Source: Kribbella jiaozuonensis (lineage in GTDB: Bacteria; Actinomycetota; Actinomycetes; Propionibacteriales; Kribbellaceae). Taken from it: a stretch of DNA of 64,000 nt. Below are positions 9,424 through 18,225 of the stretch, one piece after another (positions within the stretch are counted from its first letter, which is position 1; each line of letters opens with the position of its first letter). The DNA lies in contig NZ_SZPZ01000002.1 in assembly GCF_005233875.1 (NCBI RefSeq), positions 1 to 64,000 of the forward strand, written 5' to 3'. The position numbers and the translations under genes were made by a program. The notes beneath the pieces were generated by a model. The model was given only the letters and a program-made list of their open reading frames with translations. It was not told the origin of the DNA and searched no databases.

Positions 9424-9903
9424 GATCCACAGGTCCGGAGTCGCGTCGGGTTTGCCGGCGATCGGTCGGGCCTCCTGGGTCCAGACATCGCCGGATACCT
9501 CGGTCGCGACCCGCTGCCAGAAGCGGACTGCCTTCTCGTTGTTGCCCTGGAACGCGACGTCGCACGGACCGGGGTGGTTCGACAGCACCTCTTGTACCGC
9601 CCGCAGTCCCAGACCGCTCCGGCGTACCGGGCGCACCATGAAGAACGCGTTCAGCACATGTACCGGCTGCTGCAGCGCGCGCATGAAGCAGAAACCGACC
9701 GGGTTCTCGCCGACCGAGATCAGATACCCGGCCCACTCCGGATCGCCGGTGAGAACCTTCTCCAACCACTCGGTGCGGTAGCTGCCGTCGGGCCGCGGCA
9801 GCTGGCCCTGGAACTCGGACATGTCGTGGCGAAACATCAACCACAGCCGCTCCATCAAATCCCGGTCGGAAGGCTGGACACGGCGCACCAACAGATCAGA
9901 CAT
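9409..9903 (-). CDS. GNAT-family N-acetyltransferase
   Basis: 164 aa single-domain acetyltransferase. The acetyl-CoA site is in the central strand and loop FMVRPVRRSGLGLRAVQEVL (R/QxxGxG/A-type), followed by VAFQGNNEKAVRFWQRVA, the usual motif B region. No signal peptide. The substrate is not predictable. It is convergent with the sigma factor (15-bp overlap at the stops). A terminator-like hairpin of the upstream aldo/keto reductase gene separates it from that gene, so it probably has its own promoter. Confidence 0.88.
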   Translation of the reverse strand: MSDLLVRRVQPSDRDLMERLWLMFRHDMSEFQGQLPRPDGSYRTEWLEKVLTGDPEWAGYLISVGENPVGFCFMRALQQPVHVLNAFFMVRPVRRSGLGLRAVQEVLSNHPGPCDVAFQGNNEKAVRFWQRVATEVSGDVWTQEARPIAGKPDATPDLWISFKV

Positions 9904-9935
9904 ACGTCTCCTCAGAACGTGATCAGAACGCAGAA

Positions 9936-9971
9936 AAGCCTCCCGCCGGAAGAGTCCGGTACGGAAGGCTT
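9936..9971 (-). terminator. Terminator of the aldo/keto reductase gene
   Basis: Inverted repeat AAGCCT (9936-9941) / AGGCTT (9966-9971) with inner CCGG/CCGG arms. Read on the minus strand it is followed by a short T-tract (GGCTTTTC). It lies just after the aldo/keto reductase stop and before the GNAT start. Confidence 0.6.
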
Positions 9972-9986
9972 ACTGCGGTCAGTTTA

Positions 9987-10961
9987 TCAGTTCTGCGGGG
10001 CCGTCTCCCCGGCGACCCAGTTCATATCCGGGTAGCGCAGGCCGACCGGGGTCAGCTTCGACAGCCCGGCCACATCCTCCGCGGTCAACGAAAGCTCGAC
10101 CGCCGCCGCGTTCTCCTCCAGGTACTTGCGCCGCTTCGTCCCCGGGATCGGCGCGATATCGTTGCCCTGCGCAAGCACCCAGGCGAGTGCGACCTGGCCC
10201 GGCGTGGCGTCGTACCGAGCCGCCACCGAGCGGATCTCCTCGACCAGCGCGAGATTCGCGTCGAGGTTGTCTCCGGAGAAGCGCGGCAGGGTACGGCGGA
10301 AGTCGTCGGCCGGAAGCTCCGACGGCAACGCGCCGGTGAGCATGCCGCGACCGAGCGGCGAGTACGGCACGATCCCGATGCCGAGCTCGCGACAGGTCGG
10401 CAGTACCGACTCCTCGATGTCCCGGCTGAACAGTGACCACTCGCTCTGCACGGCGGTGATCGGATGTACGGCGTGCGCCCGCCGGATCGTCTCGGCCGAC
10501 GCCTCCGACAACCCGAGGTACCGAACCTTGCCCGCCTCGATCAGCGAAGCCATCGCCCCGACCGTCTCCTCGACAGGTACGGCGGGATCCATGCGGTGCT
10601 GGTAGTACAGGTCGACGTGGTCCACGCCCAGCCGCTGCAGCGACGCGTCGATCGCGGACCGGACGTACTCCGGCGTCCCGTTCACGCCGCGCTTCGACGG
10701 GTCGCGCCCGTCGCCGGTGATCCCGAACTTCGTCGCCAGGAACACCTCGTCCCGGCGGTCGGTGATCGCCGCGCCGACCAGTTCCTCGTTCGCGCCGAAG
10801 CCGTACAGGTCGGCGGTGTCGAGGAACGTGATGCCGAGGTCGAGCGCGCGGTGCAGGGTGGCGACGGACTCGTTGTCGTCGGCTGCGCCGTACGCGTAGC
10901 TCATTCCCATGCAGCCGAGTCCGAGCCGGCTGACCTCGGCGCCTTGACTACCCAGTTTCAT
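9987..10961 (-). CDS. Aldo/keto reductase
   Basis: 324 aa NADPH-dependent (alpha/beta)8 oxidoreductase. Motifs: [13 protein letters not shown] at the N-terminus, the catalytic Asp and Tyr in [17 protein letters not shown], the Lys in FLATKFG, and the His of YYQHRMD. The C-terminal cofactor loop is [17 protein letters not shown]. It belongs to the YccK/AKR13-like group by these blocks. The divergently controlled MerR gene lies immediately upstream on the same strand, and MerR regulators of this type often control an adjacent aldo/keto reductase. Substrate unknown, probably small aldehydes or quinones. Confidence 0.93.
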   Translation of the reverse strand: MKLGSQGAEVSRLGLGCMGMSYAYGAADDNESVATLHRALDLGITFLDTADLYGFGANEELVGAAITDRRDEVFLATKFGITGDGRDPSKRGVNGTPEYVRSAIDASLQRLGVDHVDLYYQHRMDPAVPVEETVGAMASLIEAGKVRYLGLSEASAETIRRAHAVHPITAVQSEWSLFSRDIEESVLPTCRELGIGIVPYSPLGRGMLTGALPSELPADDFRRTLPRFSGDNLDANLALVEEIRSVAARYDATPGQVALAWVLAQGNDIAPIPGTKRRKYLEENAAAVELSLTAEDVAGLSKLTPVGLRYPDMNWVAGETAPQN

Positions 10962-11020
10962 CAGAATCTCCCAGAAGTTGGCATGGCTCCGCCCGGGTAC
11001 CCCGGGGTGAGCGCGGAAAG

Positions 11021-11497
11021 TTACGGAGTGGCAGTGCCGCCGTACACGTCGATCTTGTAGTCGGTCACTGCGAGGGCGAGCTGCAGATCACGCAGCTGCC
11101 GGTGGATCTTGGCGCGGTGCTCCTGCATCAGGGCGAGCCGCTGGGGTGCTGTGTGGTCGCCCTCCTGCACCAGCGCCAGGTAGTGGCTGAGTGTGCCGAT
11201 CGGCATTCCGGAGGCACGCAGCCGGCTGATGAACAGGATCCGCGCCATCGCCCGCCGGTCGTAGCTGCGGTAGCCGGCCGCGTCCCGGCCCACCTCGAGC
11301 AGACCGATCCGCTCGTAGTACCGCAGGGTGTGGGCGGTGAGGCCGGTGAGCTCGGCGGCCTCGGCGATCGACAGCTGCTCGGGCAGATCGTCCGGGAGCT
11401 CGAGCAGGCAGAGCAGGTCCGGGTCGATCGGTTCCAGCTCCGGGTGGTGTGCCGCGATGGCGGTACGGCGGTCCGTGAGCAGCTCGGTCGCGTTCAT
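11021..11497 (-). CDS. MerR-family transcriptional regulator
   Basis: 158 aa. The HTH starts unusually far in (residue ~43, [26 protein letters not shown]) after a 40-residue extension, and continues with [26 protein letters not shown], the classical MerR DNA-binding domain. The C-terminal coiled-coil helix is [23 protein letters not shown]. It has no Cys pair for metal binding, so a stress or aldehyde signal is more likely than a metal. A 20-bp MerR-like palindrome lies just upstream of its start. The aldo/keto reductase follows 59 bp downstream on the same strand and is the likely target. Confidence 0.92.
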   Translation of the reverse strand: MNATELLTDRRTAIAAHHPELEPIDPDLLCLLELPDDLPEQLSIAEAAELTGLTAHTLRYYERIGLLEVGRDAAGYRSYDRRAMARILFISRLRASGMPIGTLSHYLALVQEGDHTAPQRLALMQEHRAKIHRQLRDLQLALAVTDYKIDVYGGTATP

Positions 11498-11512
11498 GTC
11501 TTCGACCGTACG

Positions 11513-11532
11513 CCTTAGAGCGCACTCAAAGG
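11513..11532 (-). promoter_or_regulatory. MerR-type operator palindrome
   Basis: CCTTAGAGCGCACTCAAAGG has 8-bp arms matching at 7 positions around a 4-bp centre, and ends 15 bp upstream of the merR-family ATG. The spacing and the AGAG-N4-CTC(A/T) core resemble overlong-spacer MerR promoters. Autoregulation is inferred. Confidence 0.6.
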
Positions 11533-11539
11533 CAAACTC

Positions 11540-14194
11540 TCATCCGATCAAGTTGTGCAGCTGGTGCCGGCCGGAGATGCCGAGCTTGGGGTAGGCGCGG
11601 TAGAGGTGCGAGGCGATGGTTCGCGGGGAGAGGAAGAGACGATCGCCGATCTCGGCGTTGGTCAGGCCGCGGGCGGCGAGCAGGACGATCTCGCGTTGCT
11701 GTGCGGTGAGTTCGGCGAGGGCGTCGGTGATGGTGGTCGGGGTGAGCGGCTCGGCTACGCCGCAGGCGCGGAGTTCGGTCTCGGTACGCCGGGTCCAGGG
11801 GACCGCTCCGAGTCGGCGGAAGGTCTCCAGCGCGGCGGCGAGGACCGGCTTGGCGTCGTTGATGCGTCGTTGCCGCCGGAGCCACTCGCCGTAGTCGAGC
11901 CGGAGCAACGCCCGCTCGAACGGCCACTGCTCACCCGCGGGATCGGCCAGCGCCTGCTCGAACCACTCCGGTTCGCCGATGAGCGCCCGGGCTCGTGCGA
12001 CCAACTGCCGTTGACGCGGGCCCATCGCGACTGCGTTCTCGACGAGAGCATGAACCTCGGGGGCGCGTTCGGCCCGGACGGCGGCCGCGGCCAGGTCGGC
12101 GATCGCCAGGTACGACACGTGGTGATGCAACGGCTCACCGGCATCGGAGAAGAGCCGCCGCAACTCGGTGTACGCCGAGCCGTAGTTGCCCGCACCGAAT
12201 GCCGCCTTCCCCGCCGCATGGAACGCCCGCGCGGCCACCGACCGGTACTCCCGCTGATCCGCGGCCTTCGTTGCCCTGGCCAACAACCGTCGCGCTTCGG
12301 CGGCCTCACCGCGGAACGCCAGCACCGTCGCCGTACTCAGATCGGCCGACGCGGCAACAGTCTCCATTTGGTATGCCAAAGCGGCGTCGTACGCCTCCCG
12401 GCCGGCCGCGAGCGCCTCGTCCCAGCGGCCGCTGTCGATACAGGCCCACTGCAATGCCGACAGCGCCGCGCCGCTTCCGCCACGCATCCCGGGTTCGCGC
12501 AGCCGACTGAGTGCCTCGCGCAACAACTTCACGGCGAGTTCCGTTGCGTCGAGCAACCACGCGGCCGCGCCGGCCATGCCCGGATCACTGACCTTCCCGA
12601 GCCGATCCAGCTCACCGACAAGCTCCGCCGACGGCTCCACACAAGCCCACGCCCAGAGCCGAGGCACAACGTCACCGGGCGGCAACAGCTTCAACCCGTC
12701 GAGTACGGCGGACCGATCGCCCGGATCACCCGACTGGTACGCAACTGTCGCAGCCAACGCGATCGCATCCCAGGCGATCGCCGGCTGCCGTGCCGCCGCC
12801 TCCGACGAGACCGTGAGCAGCGTCGACAACGCGGCGCCGTGCTGGTTGGACCAGACCAACGCCCAGCCGATCAACTGCTGAGCAGCAATCCGCACCGACG
12901 GATCGGCGGTCAACGCCAGCGCTCGCGCAGCGAGATCCTCGACCCAGTCCGCCTGACCGCTCGACAGCGCGAGCCCGGCCGCCGTCAATAGCCGCCGAGC
13001 CCGGTCGCCCTCCGACGGACTTAGCTCGGCCGCCCGCTCCAACGCTCGTGCCGCCGCGGCCGCACCGCCACGCTGTTGTGTCTGCGCGGCCGTCGCCTCC
13101 AACAGCGCCGCGAGCTTCTCGTCGGGTTCGAGCGCCGCTGCCGCACGGTGCCAGGCGTGCCGATCCGGCTGATCGACCAGTGCATCGGCGATCCGCGCAT
13201 GAGCCGCGGCCCGTTCGGCAAAGGGCACCGAGTGATAGACGGCGGCACGCACCAGCGGATGCGTGAACTGAGGCCCCGAGCCGTCCACCCGGATCAGCCC
13301 GGCCCGCTCAGCGGGAGCAAGAGCCTCCAGCCCAGGCACCTGCAACGCCAGCTCCGGACTATCGGCGACTGCGGCCAGCAGCAGCGCCGTACGCGTCGAC
13401 TCAGGCAGTACGGCGACCTGTGCGGCGAGCACGCTGCGCAGTCGATCGGTCAGCGGCAACGGTTCGGCCGCCCAACGCCGGCCGGCACCTGGATCGGCGG
13501 CGATCGCCTTCGACAGTTCGATCAGTGCGAGCGGATTTCCGGCGGCCTGGGCGAGGACCTGTTCTCGCGCCCGCTCGCGTGGCGGATGCGGCTGCTGATC
13601 GAGCAGCAGCCTGGCGTCCGCAGTACCCAACGGCTGCAGGCGGAGTTCGGCGAAGTCGAACCCTGGCGGAGCCGTCGCACCACGGGCGGCGATCAACATG
13701 ACGAGCGGTTCGGAGTCCAGCCGACGCGCAGCGAACGAGAGACTGTCCAGCGATGCGCGATCCAGCCACTGAGCGTCGTCGACGGCGACGAGCAGGGGAG
13801 TGGTCTCGGCCACGAGCGACAACAACGTGAGTACGGCGATTCCCGTCAGCAGGCTGTCCGCCGGGACCGGTTCGTCGGTCAGCGCGAACGCACCGAGCAG
13901 CGCCTGTGCCTGGCGGTTCGGGAGCTTCGGGACGACGTCGAGCACCGGGCGGAGCAGCTGGTGCAGACCGGCGTACGCGAGATCTCTCTCCGACTCGCGG
14001 CCGACGACGCTGAGTACGCGGCGGCCCGCGGTGCGCGCCCGTTCGGTCACGTCGGCCATGAGTGCTGTCTTGCCCAGGCCGGGATCGCCGAGCAGGACCT
14101 GTACGCGTGGCGCGGTGTGGGGTGCGGCAACGAGTTGCGCGAGCTGGAACAGCTCAGTGTCCCGTCCGATCACCCCGATGCCAGTGGGAGCCAC
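11540..14194 (-). CDS. Large LuxR-family (LAL) ATPase regulator
   Basis: 884 aa. The N-terminal AAA/NACHT-like ATPase has Walker A GDPGLGKTA at residues ~36-44 and Walker B LLVAVDDAQWLD. It is followed by a long helical TPR-like middle (residues ~330-800) and a C-terminal LuxR HTH (LTAQQREIVLLAARGLTNAEI, then SPRTIASHLYRAYPKLGI). LAL proteins are ATP-dependent activators of secondary-metabolite or sugar genes. The GTG at 14194 is the start. The gene diverges from an alpha/beta hydrolase at 14295, which is the nearest candidate target. Its 3' end is 8 bp from the MerR operator. Confidence 0.92.
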   Translation of the reverse strand: MAPTGIGVIGRDTELFQLAQLVAAPHTAPRVQVLLGDPGLGKTALMADVTERARTAGRRVLSVVGRESERDLAYAGLHQLLRPVLDVVPKLPNRQAQALLGAFALTDEPVPADSLLTGIAVLTLLSLVAETTPLLVAVDDAQWLDRASLDSLSFAARRLDSEPLVMLIAARGATAPPGFDFAELRLQPLGTADARLLLDQQPHPPRERAREQVLAQAAGNPLALIELSKAIAADPGAGRRWAAEPLPLTDRLRSVLAAQVAVLPESTRTALLLAAVADSPELALQVPGLEALAPAERAGLIRVDGSGPQFTHPLVRAAVYHSVPFAERAAAHARIADALVDQPDRHAWHRAAAALEPDEKLAALLEATAAQTQQRGGAAAAARALERAAELSPSEGDRARRLLTAAGLALSSGQADWVEDLAARALALTADPSVRIAAQQLIGWALVWSNQHGAALSTLLTVSSEAAARQPAIAWDAIALAATVAYQSGDPGDRSAVLDGLKLLPPGDVVPRLWAWACVEPSAELVGELDRLGKVSDPGMAGAAAWLLDATELAVKLLREALSRLREPGMRGGSGAALSALQWACIDSGRWDEALAAGREAYDAALAYQMETVAASADLSTATVLAFRGEAAEARRLLARATKAADQREYRSVAARAFHAAGKAAFGAGNYGSAYTELRRLFSDAGEPLHHHVSYLAIADLAAAAVRAERAPEVHALVENAVAMGPRQRQLVARARALIGEPEWFEQALADPAGEQWPFERALLRLDYGEWLRRQRRINDAKPVLAAALETFRRLGAVPWTRRTETELRACGVAEPLTPTTITDALAELTAQQREIVLLAARGLTNAEIGDRLFLSPRTIASHLYRAYPKLGISGRHQLHNLIG

Positions 14195-14294
14195 TTGAGC
14201 AGTCTCCCACCGGGATCAGTCAACGTGCGGATACCCCTGACCGCGGCCGGCTCGCGAGCATGAACTCAAGACTGCGATGAAAGGACCTCCCGAG

Positions 14295-14987
14295 ATGGAC
14301 AACCGACCGAACATCGTCCTCGTGCACGGCGCCTGGGCCGACGGCTCGTGCTGGAGCGGCGTCATCGAACGGCTGCAGGCGGACGGGTACCGGGTGACCG
14401 CTCCGCAGTTCCCGCTCACGTCGCTCGCCGCCGACGTCGCGCGGCTGCGGCAAGTACTGGAACTCCAGGACGGTCCGACGATCGTCGCCGGGCACTCGTA
14501 CGGCGGTCAGATCGTCACCGCGCTCGGCACCGAGGCGCCGAACGTGGTCGGCCTGGTCTACATTGCCGCGTTCGCCCTGGACAACGGCGAGGCGCTGGGC
14601 GCGCTGCTGTCCCAGGGGCCGACACCGGCGGCGCTCGTCCATCTGTTCACCGACCAGCAGGGCTTCAACTGGTTGTCCGAGGACGACTTCGTCGGCCACT
14701 TCGCCGGCGACCTCGAGCCCGCCAAGGCGAGGGTCCTGTACGCCGTGCAGCAGCCGCTCGCCGGGTCGACGTTCACCGACGTGATGGGCGTACCGGCGTG
14801 GAAGTCCCTGCCGACCTGGTACCTGGTCGCGAAGGGCGACGAGGCGATCCCGCCGGACGCCGAGCGTCAGTTCGCCGGCCGGATGGGTGCGACGACGGTG
14901 GAGGTCGAGTCGGGCCACGTCGCGATGGTCTCCCACCCCGACGAGGTCACCGACCTGATCCGCACCGCCGCGGAGGGCGTGCACTGA
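14295..14987 (+). CDS. Alpha/beta-hydrolase, esterase-like
   Basis: 230 aa cytosolic alpha/beta-hydrolase of the short EstC/methylesterase-like group. Motifs: VLVHGAWADGSCW (oxyanion strand and HG), nucleophile elbow GHSYGG, acid in YLVAKGDEAIPP, and catalytic His in ESGHVAMVSHPDEV. ATG 14295 is chosen because AAAGGA at 14280-14285 sits nine bases upstream; an in-frame ATG at 14277 lacks such a site. It diverges from the LAL regulator. A strong hairpin terminator follows its stop. Confidence 0.9.
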   Translation: MDNRPNIVLVHGAWADGSCWSGVIERLQADGYRVTAPQFPLTSLAADVARLRQVLELQDGPTIVAGHSYGGQIVTALGTEAPNVVGLVYIAAFALDNGEALGALLSQGPTPAALVHLFTDQQGFNWLSEDDFVGHFAGDLEPAKARVLYAVQQPLAGSTFTDVMGVPAWKSLPTWYLVAKGDEAIPPDAERQFAGRMGATTVEVESGHVAMVSHPDEVTDLIRTAAEGVH

Positions 14988-14997
14988 TCGGGGCAGA

Positions 14998-15025
14998 AGC
15001 CGCCGGCAGCGCTTTGCCGGCGGCT
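14998..15025. terminator. Bidirectional hairpin terminator
   Basis: Perfect 11-bp stem AGCCGCCGGCA (14998-15008) / TGCCGGCGGCT (15015-15025) with a 6-nt loop, placed exactly between the convergent stops of the hydrolase and zur. Confidence 0.8.
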
Positions 15026-15414
15026 CAGGCCTGGCAGTCCTGGCAGGTGCCGAAGATTTCGAGGGTGTGGCTGATGTCGGCGTACCCGTGCTCGGCGGCG
15101 ACCTTGTCGGCCCAGCGCTCCACGGCCGGTCCCTCGACCTCGACGGTCCGGCCGCAGTTGCGGCAGACCAGGTGGTGGTGATGACCCTTCGAGCAGCGCC
15201 GGTACGCCGTCTCGCCGTCGGCGTTGCGCAGTACGTCGACCTCGCTGGAGTCCGCGAGCGCCTGCAGGGTCCGGTAGACAGTGGTCAGGCCGACGTTCTC
15301 ACCGGCGGACCGGAGGTCCTGGTGGATCTCCTGGGCGGTGCGGAATTCGTCGAGCTTGTCAAGCGCTTGCGCGACCGCCGCGCGCTGACGGGTCGAGCGT
15401 GTTCCGATAGCCAC
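15025..15414 (-). CDS. zur: Zinc uptake regulator Zur (Fur family)
   Basis: 129 aa dimeric repressor. The winged helix comes first (STRQRAAVAQALDKLDEFRTAQEIH, then VGLTTVYRTLQAL), followed by the metal-binding dimerisation domain with HHHHLVCRNC and the C-terminal pair CQDC, giving two CxxC motifs for structural zinc. A longer frame opens at 15465, but GTG 15414 is preceded by AGGAGG and fits the usual Zur length. It is the last gene of znuA-znuC-znuB-zur, so it regulates its own operon through the Zur box at 18175-18189. Fur is less likely given the znu context. Confidence 0.93.
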   Translation of the reverse strand: MAIGTRSTRQRAAVAQALDKLDEFRTAQEIHQDLRSAGENVGLTTVYRTLQALADSSEVDVLRNADGETAYRRCSKGHHHHLVCRNCGRTVEVEGPAVERWADKVAAEHGYADISHTLEIFGTCQDCQA

Positions 15415-15468
15415 CGTTCCTCCTGTCATCTCATCACCACGCCCAATTCTCTCAGAAGTCAGCAAGTG

Positions 15469-16473
15469 TCAGTGCTCATCCCAGTGATCCCCGTGTGCCG
15501 CGTGCAGGTGCCCGTCGTGCACATAGTCCACGTGGTCACCGTGTTCGACCTTCTTGTGACCGCAGACCTGGTTGTGCGCGTGCGGGTGCCCGGCACTCAC
15601 CACATGCGGCTCAGGCGCGGGTACGCCGACCTCCGGCTCCTCGTCCGCGAGCGGACGCGCCCGCCCGGACCGCCGCCGGAGCAGCGTCCCGACCGTGGCC
15701 GCCACCACGAACCCGGCCAGCGCCAGTACGACGATGGTCGCGCCCGGAGCCACATTCGCGTTGTACGACGTGACGATCCCGGCCAGACACGCCAGCACCC
15801 CGATGATGCACGCAGTGACAAACGTACTGCGGAACGAGCGCGTCACCTGCTGCGCTGTCGCCACCGGGACCACCATCAGCGCACTGACCAGCAGCAGGCC
15901 CACGGTCCGCATCGCCACGGTGACCGTCACCGCAGCCATCACAGCGATCACGAGGTTGAGCAGCTGCACCCGGAGTCCCGTCGTACGGGCGAACTCCTCG
16001 TCCTGGCACACCGCGAACAGCTGCGGTCCCAGACCGATCGCCACGACCAGCACGGCCACGGCCAGGCCGACGACGACGTACAGGTCACTCTGGGACACCG
16101 TGGTCAGTGAACCGAACAGATAGGTGTTCAGGGTGGCCGCACCTTGACCAGCCAGCCCGATGAGCAGCACACCGCCGGCGATACCGCCGTAGAACAGCAG
16201 GGCGAGCGCCACGTCCCCAGTGGCCTTGCCGCGCGCCCGGACCAGCTCGATAGCGGTCGCACCGGCGATCGATACGAGTACGGCGGTCAGGACCGGGGCG
16301 CTCCCGGTGAGCAGCCCGAGTGCGACGCCGGTGATCGCGATGTGGCCGATGCCGTCACCCATCAGCGACAGCCGCCGCTGCACCAGGTAGGTCCCGATGG
16401 CCGGGGCGGACAGACCGGTCAGCAGGCCGGCGATCAGCGCCCGCTGCATGAACGCGAGCTCGAACATGCTCAT
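15469..16473 (-). CDS. znuB: Zinc ABC transporter permease ZnuB with His-rich tail
   Basis: 334 aa ABC-3 family permease with eight to nine hydrophobic segments (residues ~1-275), starting FMQRALIAGLLTGLSAPAIGTYLVQRR. After the last helix there is an unusual cytosolic tail of about 60 residues. It has 13 His over the last ~46 residues, including AGHPHAHN, VEHGDHV and HGDHWDEH, plus a Cys. Family members normally end near residue 275-290. Start ATG 16473 overlaps the znuC stop as ATGA; an in-frame ATG at 16467 is an alternative. The tail may bind zinc on the cytosolic side; this is inference. Confidence 0.93.
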   Translation of the reverse strand: MSMFELAFMQRALIAGLLTGLSAPAIGTYLVQRRLSLMGDGIGHIAITGVALGLLTGSAPVLTAVLVSIAGATAIELVRARGKATGDVALALLFYGGIAGGVLLIGLAGQGAATLNTYLFGSLTTVSQSDLYVVVGLAVAVLVVAIGLGPQLFAVCQDEEFARTTGLRVQLLNLVIAVMAAVTVTVAMRTVGLLLVSALMVVPVATAQQVTRSFRSTFVTACIIGVLACLAGIVTSYNANVAPGATIVVLALAGFVVAATVGTLLRRRSGRARPLADEEPEVGVPAPEPHVVSAGHPHAHNQVCGHKKVEHGDHVDYVHDGHLHAAHGDHWDEH

Positions 16474-17234
16474 GAAGGTGTCCACCCCGCTCCGTCGTCG
16501 ATGTCGTCGGTGTGTGAGTGGTGGACGTGGGCGTGGGTCTGCGAGGCGTGCGGCGGCCCGTCGTACACGATGCGGCCGCGGCGCATCACCACCGAGCGGT
16601 CGATCAGCGCGTCCATCGGGCCGAGATCGTGGCTCACCATCACGACCGTCGTACCGCTGGCGACCCGGTCCCGGACCGCGTCGGCGAAGATCTGCTGGCT
16701 GGCCAGATCCACGCCGGCGGTCGGCTCGTCGAGGATCAGCAGCTCCGGGTCGGACACCAGCGCCCGCGCGATCAGGACCCGCTGCTGCTGCCCGCCGGAC
16801 AACTCGGCGACGGCGTCCTTGCGCCGGTCGGCCATGTCGACGACCTCGAGGGCCTGCTCGATCGCCAGCTTGCCGTCCGCCCCGAGCGGGCTGAACAGTC
16901 GCCGCTTGGAGAGCAGGCCCGACGAGACCACCTCGTACACGGTCGCCGGTACGCCGCCGGCCGCGGTGATGCGCTGCGGTACGTACCCGACGCGGCGCCA
17001 CTGGCGGAAGCGGGGGACCGGAGTACCGAACAGTCGCACCTCGCCGCGGGCCGCCGGCAGCAGGCCGACGATGGTCTTGATCAGCGTGGACTTGCCGGAC
17101 CCGTTGGTCCCGAGCACGGCGACGACCTCGCCCTGCCGGATCCGCAGATCGATACCCCGAAGCACGAGCCGACCGCCCAGATCCACCGAAAGATCGGAGA
17201 CCTGGACGGCCCTGGGGGAGTCTTCAGGTGTCAT
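16470..17234 (-). CDS. znuC: Zinc ABC transporter ATP-binding protein ZnuC
   Basis: 254 aa ATPase. Walker A GTNGSGKST (residues ~42-50), Q-loop VGYVPQR, signature LSGGQQQRVLIARAL, Walker B LLILDEPTAGVD and H-loop MVSHDLG are all present. The C-terminus carries a His-rich stretch (HASQTHAHVHHSHTDD), as in several zinc-type ATPases. Its ATG overlaps the znuA stop (ATGA at 17231-17234), and its stop overlaps the znuB ATG, so the three transport genes are translationally coupled. Confidence 0.95.
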   Translation of the reverse strand: MTPEDSPRAVQVSDLSVDLGGRLVLRGIDLRIRQGEVVAVLGTNGSGKSTLIKTIVGLLPAARGEVRLFGTPVPRFRQWRRVGYVPQRITAAGGVPATVYEVVSSGLLSKRRLFSPLGADGKLAIEQALEVVDMADRRKDAVAELSGGQQQRVLIARALVSDPELLILDEPTAGVDLASQQIFADAVRDRVASGTTVVMVSHDLGPMDALIDRSVVMRRGRIVYDGPPHASQTHAHVHHSHTDDIDDGAGWTPS

Positions 17235-18175
17235 TTGCAGCCGTTCGCCGTCCGCAGTTCCTGCAGGTTCTGCTGCATGAGGGTCAGGTACGTTTCCTTG
17301 GAGTTGGCGTCGGACAGGCCCTCGATCGGGCTGAGCACGGCGGTCTTGACACCGACGTCGTTCGCGATCGTGTCGGCCACCTTCGGACTGACCAGCTCCT
17401 CGTAGAAGATCGTCGTCACTTTCTGGGCCTTCACGATGTCCTGGACCTCCTTGATCCGGCTCGGCGTCGGCTCGGCGTCCGGCGTGAACCCGGCGATCCC
17501 GACCATCGTCAGACCGTATCGCTTCGCCAGGTAGGCGAACGCCTCGTGACTCGTCACGAACGTGTTCAGCTTGCAGTCGGTCAGACCGGTCTTGTACTGC
17601 GCGTCGAGCTTGCTGATCTGACCGAGCAGGGCCTGGGCGCGTTCGTGGTACCCGGCGGCGTTGGCGCTGTCGACGCTGGCCAGCTTCTCCTCGACCGCCT
17701 TGACGACCTCGGCATACCGCACCGGGTCGAGCCAGAAGTGCGGGTCGAGCGCGTCCTCCTTGTGGGCGGCCGGCGCCGCACCGTCGCCGTGCTCCTCGAA
17801 GTCGGCGCCCGTCGTCTCCAGTTGGGCGGCCGGCGAGACGTCGAAGCCGGCGTCCTGCGCGTTCTGATCGACGGCCTCGTCGACGGCCGGCTGCAGCTTC
17901 TTCTCGTAGATCACGACCTTCGCCTCGACCATCGATCCGACCTGCTTGGGGGTCAGCTCCAGGTCGTGCGGCTCGACACCCGGTGCGGTCAGGGTGGTCA
18001 CGTGCACGGCGTCGCCACCCACCGTGCGAGCGATGAACTCGAGCGGGTAGAACGAGGTCACGACGTCGAGCTTCCCGTCCGCGGCGCCGGTGGCCGACGG
18101 GCCACCGCATCCGGCCAGGGCGAGTGTCGCCGTGACGACGGCACCGGCGACAATAGCTCGAAGACCTGATCTCAT
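17231..18175 (-). CDS. znuA: Zinc ABC transporter substrate-binding lipoprotein ZnuA
   Basis: 314 aa cluster A-I metal-binding lipoprotein. The N-terminal signal is MRSGLRAIVAGAVVTATLALAGC-like with lipobox LAGC at ~20. Metal ligands expected in the family are visible: His in GVEPHDLELTP, His in DPHFWLDP, His in VTSHEAFAYLAKRY, and an acidic C-terminal ligand region IFYEELVSPKVAD. A short acidic/His loop (EEHGDGAAPAAHKED) sits where zinc-specific members carry a His loop. The start is ATG 18175; the upstream in-frame TTG at 18211 is the -35 box of the promoter, so the mRNA is probably leaderless. Confidence 0.93.
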   Translation of the reverse strand: MRSGLRAIVAGAVVTATLALAGCGGPSATGAADGKLDVVTSFYPLEFIARTVGGDAVHVTTLTAPGVEPHDLELTPKQVGSMVEAKVVIYEKKLQPAVDEAVDQNAQDAGFDVSPAAQLETTGADFEEHGDGAAPAAHKEDALDPHFWLDPVRYAEVVKAVEEKLASVDSANAAGYHERAQALLGQISKLDAQYKTGLTDCKLNTFVTSHEAFAYLAKRYGLTMVGIAGFTPDAEPTPSRIKEVQDIVKAQKVTTIFYEELVSPKVADTIANDVGVKTAVLSPIEGLSDANSKETYLTLMQQNLQELRTANGCK

Positions 18176-18211
18176 GACAATCATTTTCATTTTATTGGAA
18201 CTGGTTGTCAA
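18175..18211 (-). promoter_or_regulatory. znuA promoter with Zur box
   Basis: On the minus strand TTGACA (18211-18206), a 17-bp spacer and GAAAAT (18188-18183) form a -35/-10 pair ending 7 bp before the znuA ATG at 18175. The 15-bp inverted repeat TGAAAATGATTGTCA (18189-18175) covers the -10 element and start codon. It differs at one position from the TGAAAATGATTTTCA form described for actinobacterial Zur boxes. Zinc-loaded Zur would block initiation here, and possibly also repress the divergent YibE/F gene. Confidence 0.8.
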
Positions 18212-18225
18212 AACAAGGAGTCACT

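Noticed and set aside
15415..15465. Longer zur start at 15465
   Set aside because: AGGAGG precedes the GTG at 15414, and the added residues do not match the Zur family.
16470..18110. A 546-aa ORF covering znuC and part of znuA
   Set aside because: The first part is the antisense or shifted frame of znuA. znuC starts at 17234 with an ATGA overlap.
18176..18211. Longer znuA start at in-frame TTG 18211
   Set aside because: It is the TTGACA -35 box of the znuA promoter, has no ribosome site, and would put residues ahead of a good lipoprotein signal.
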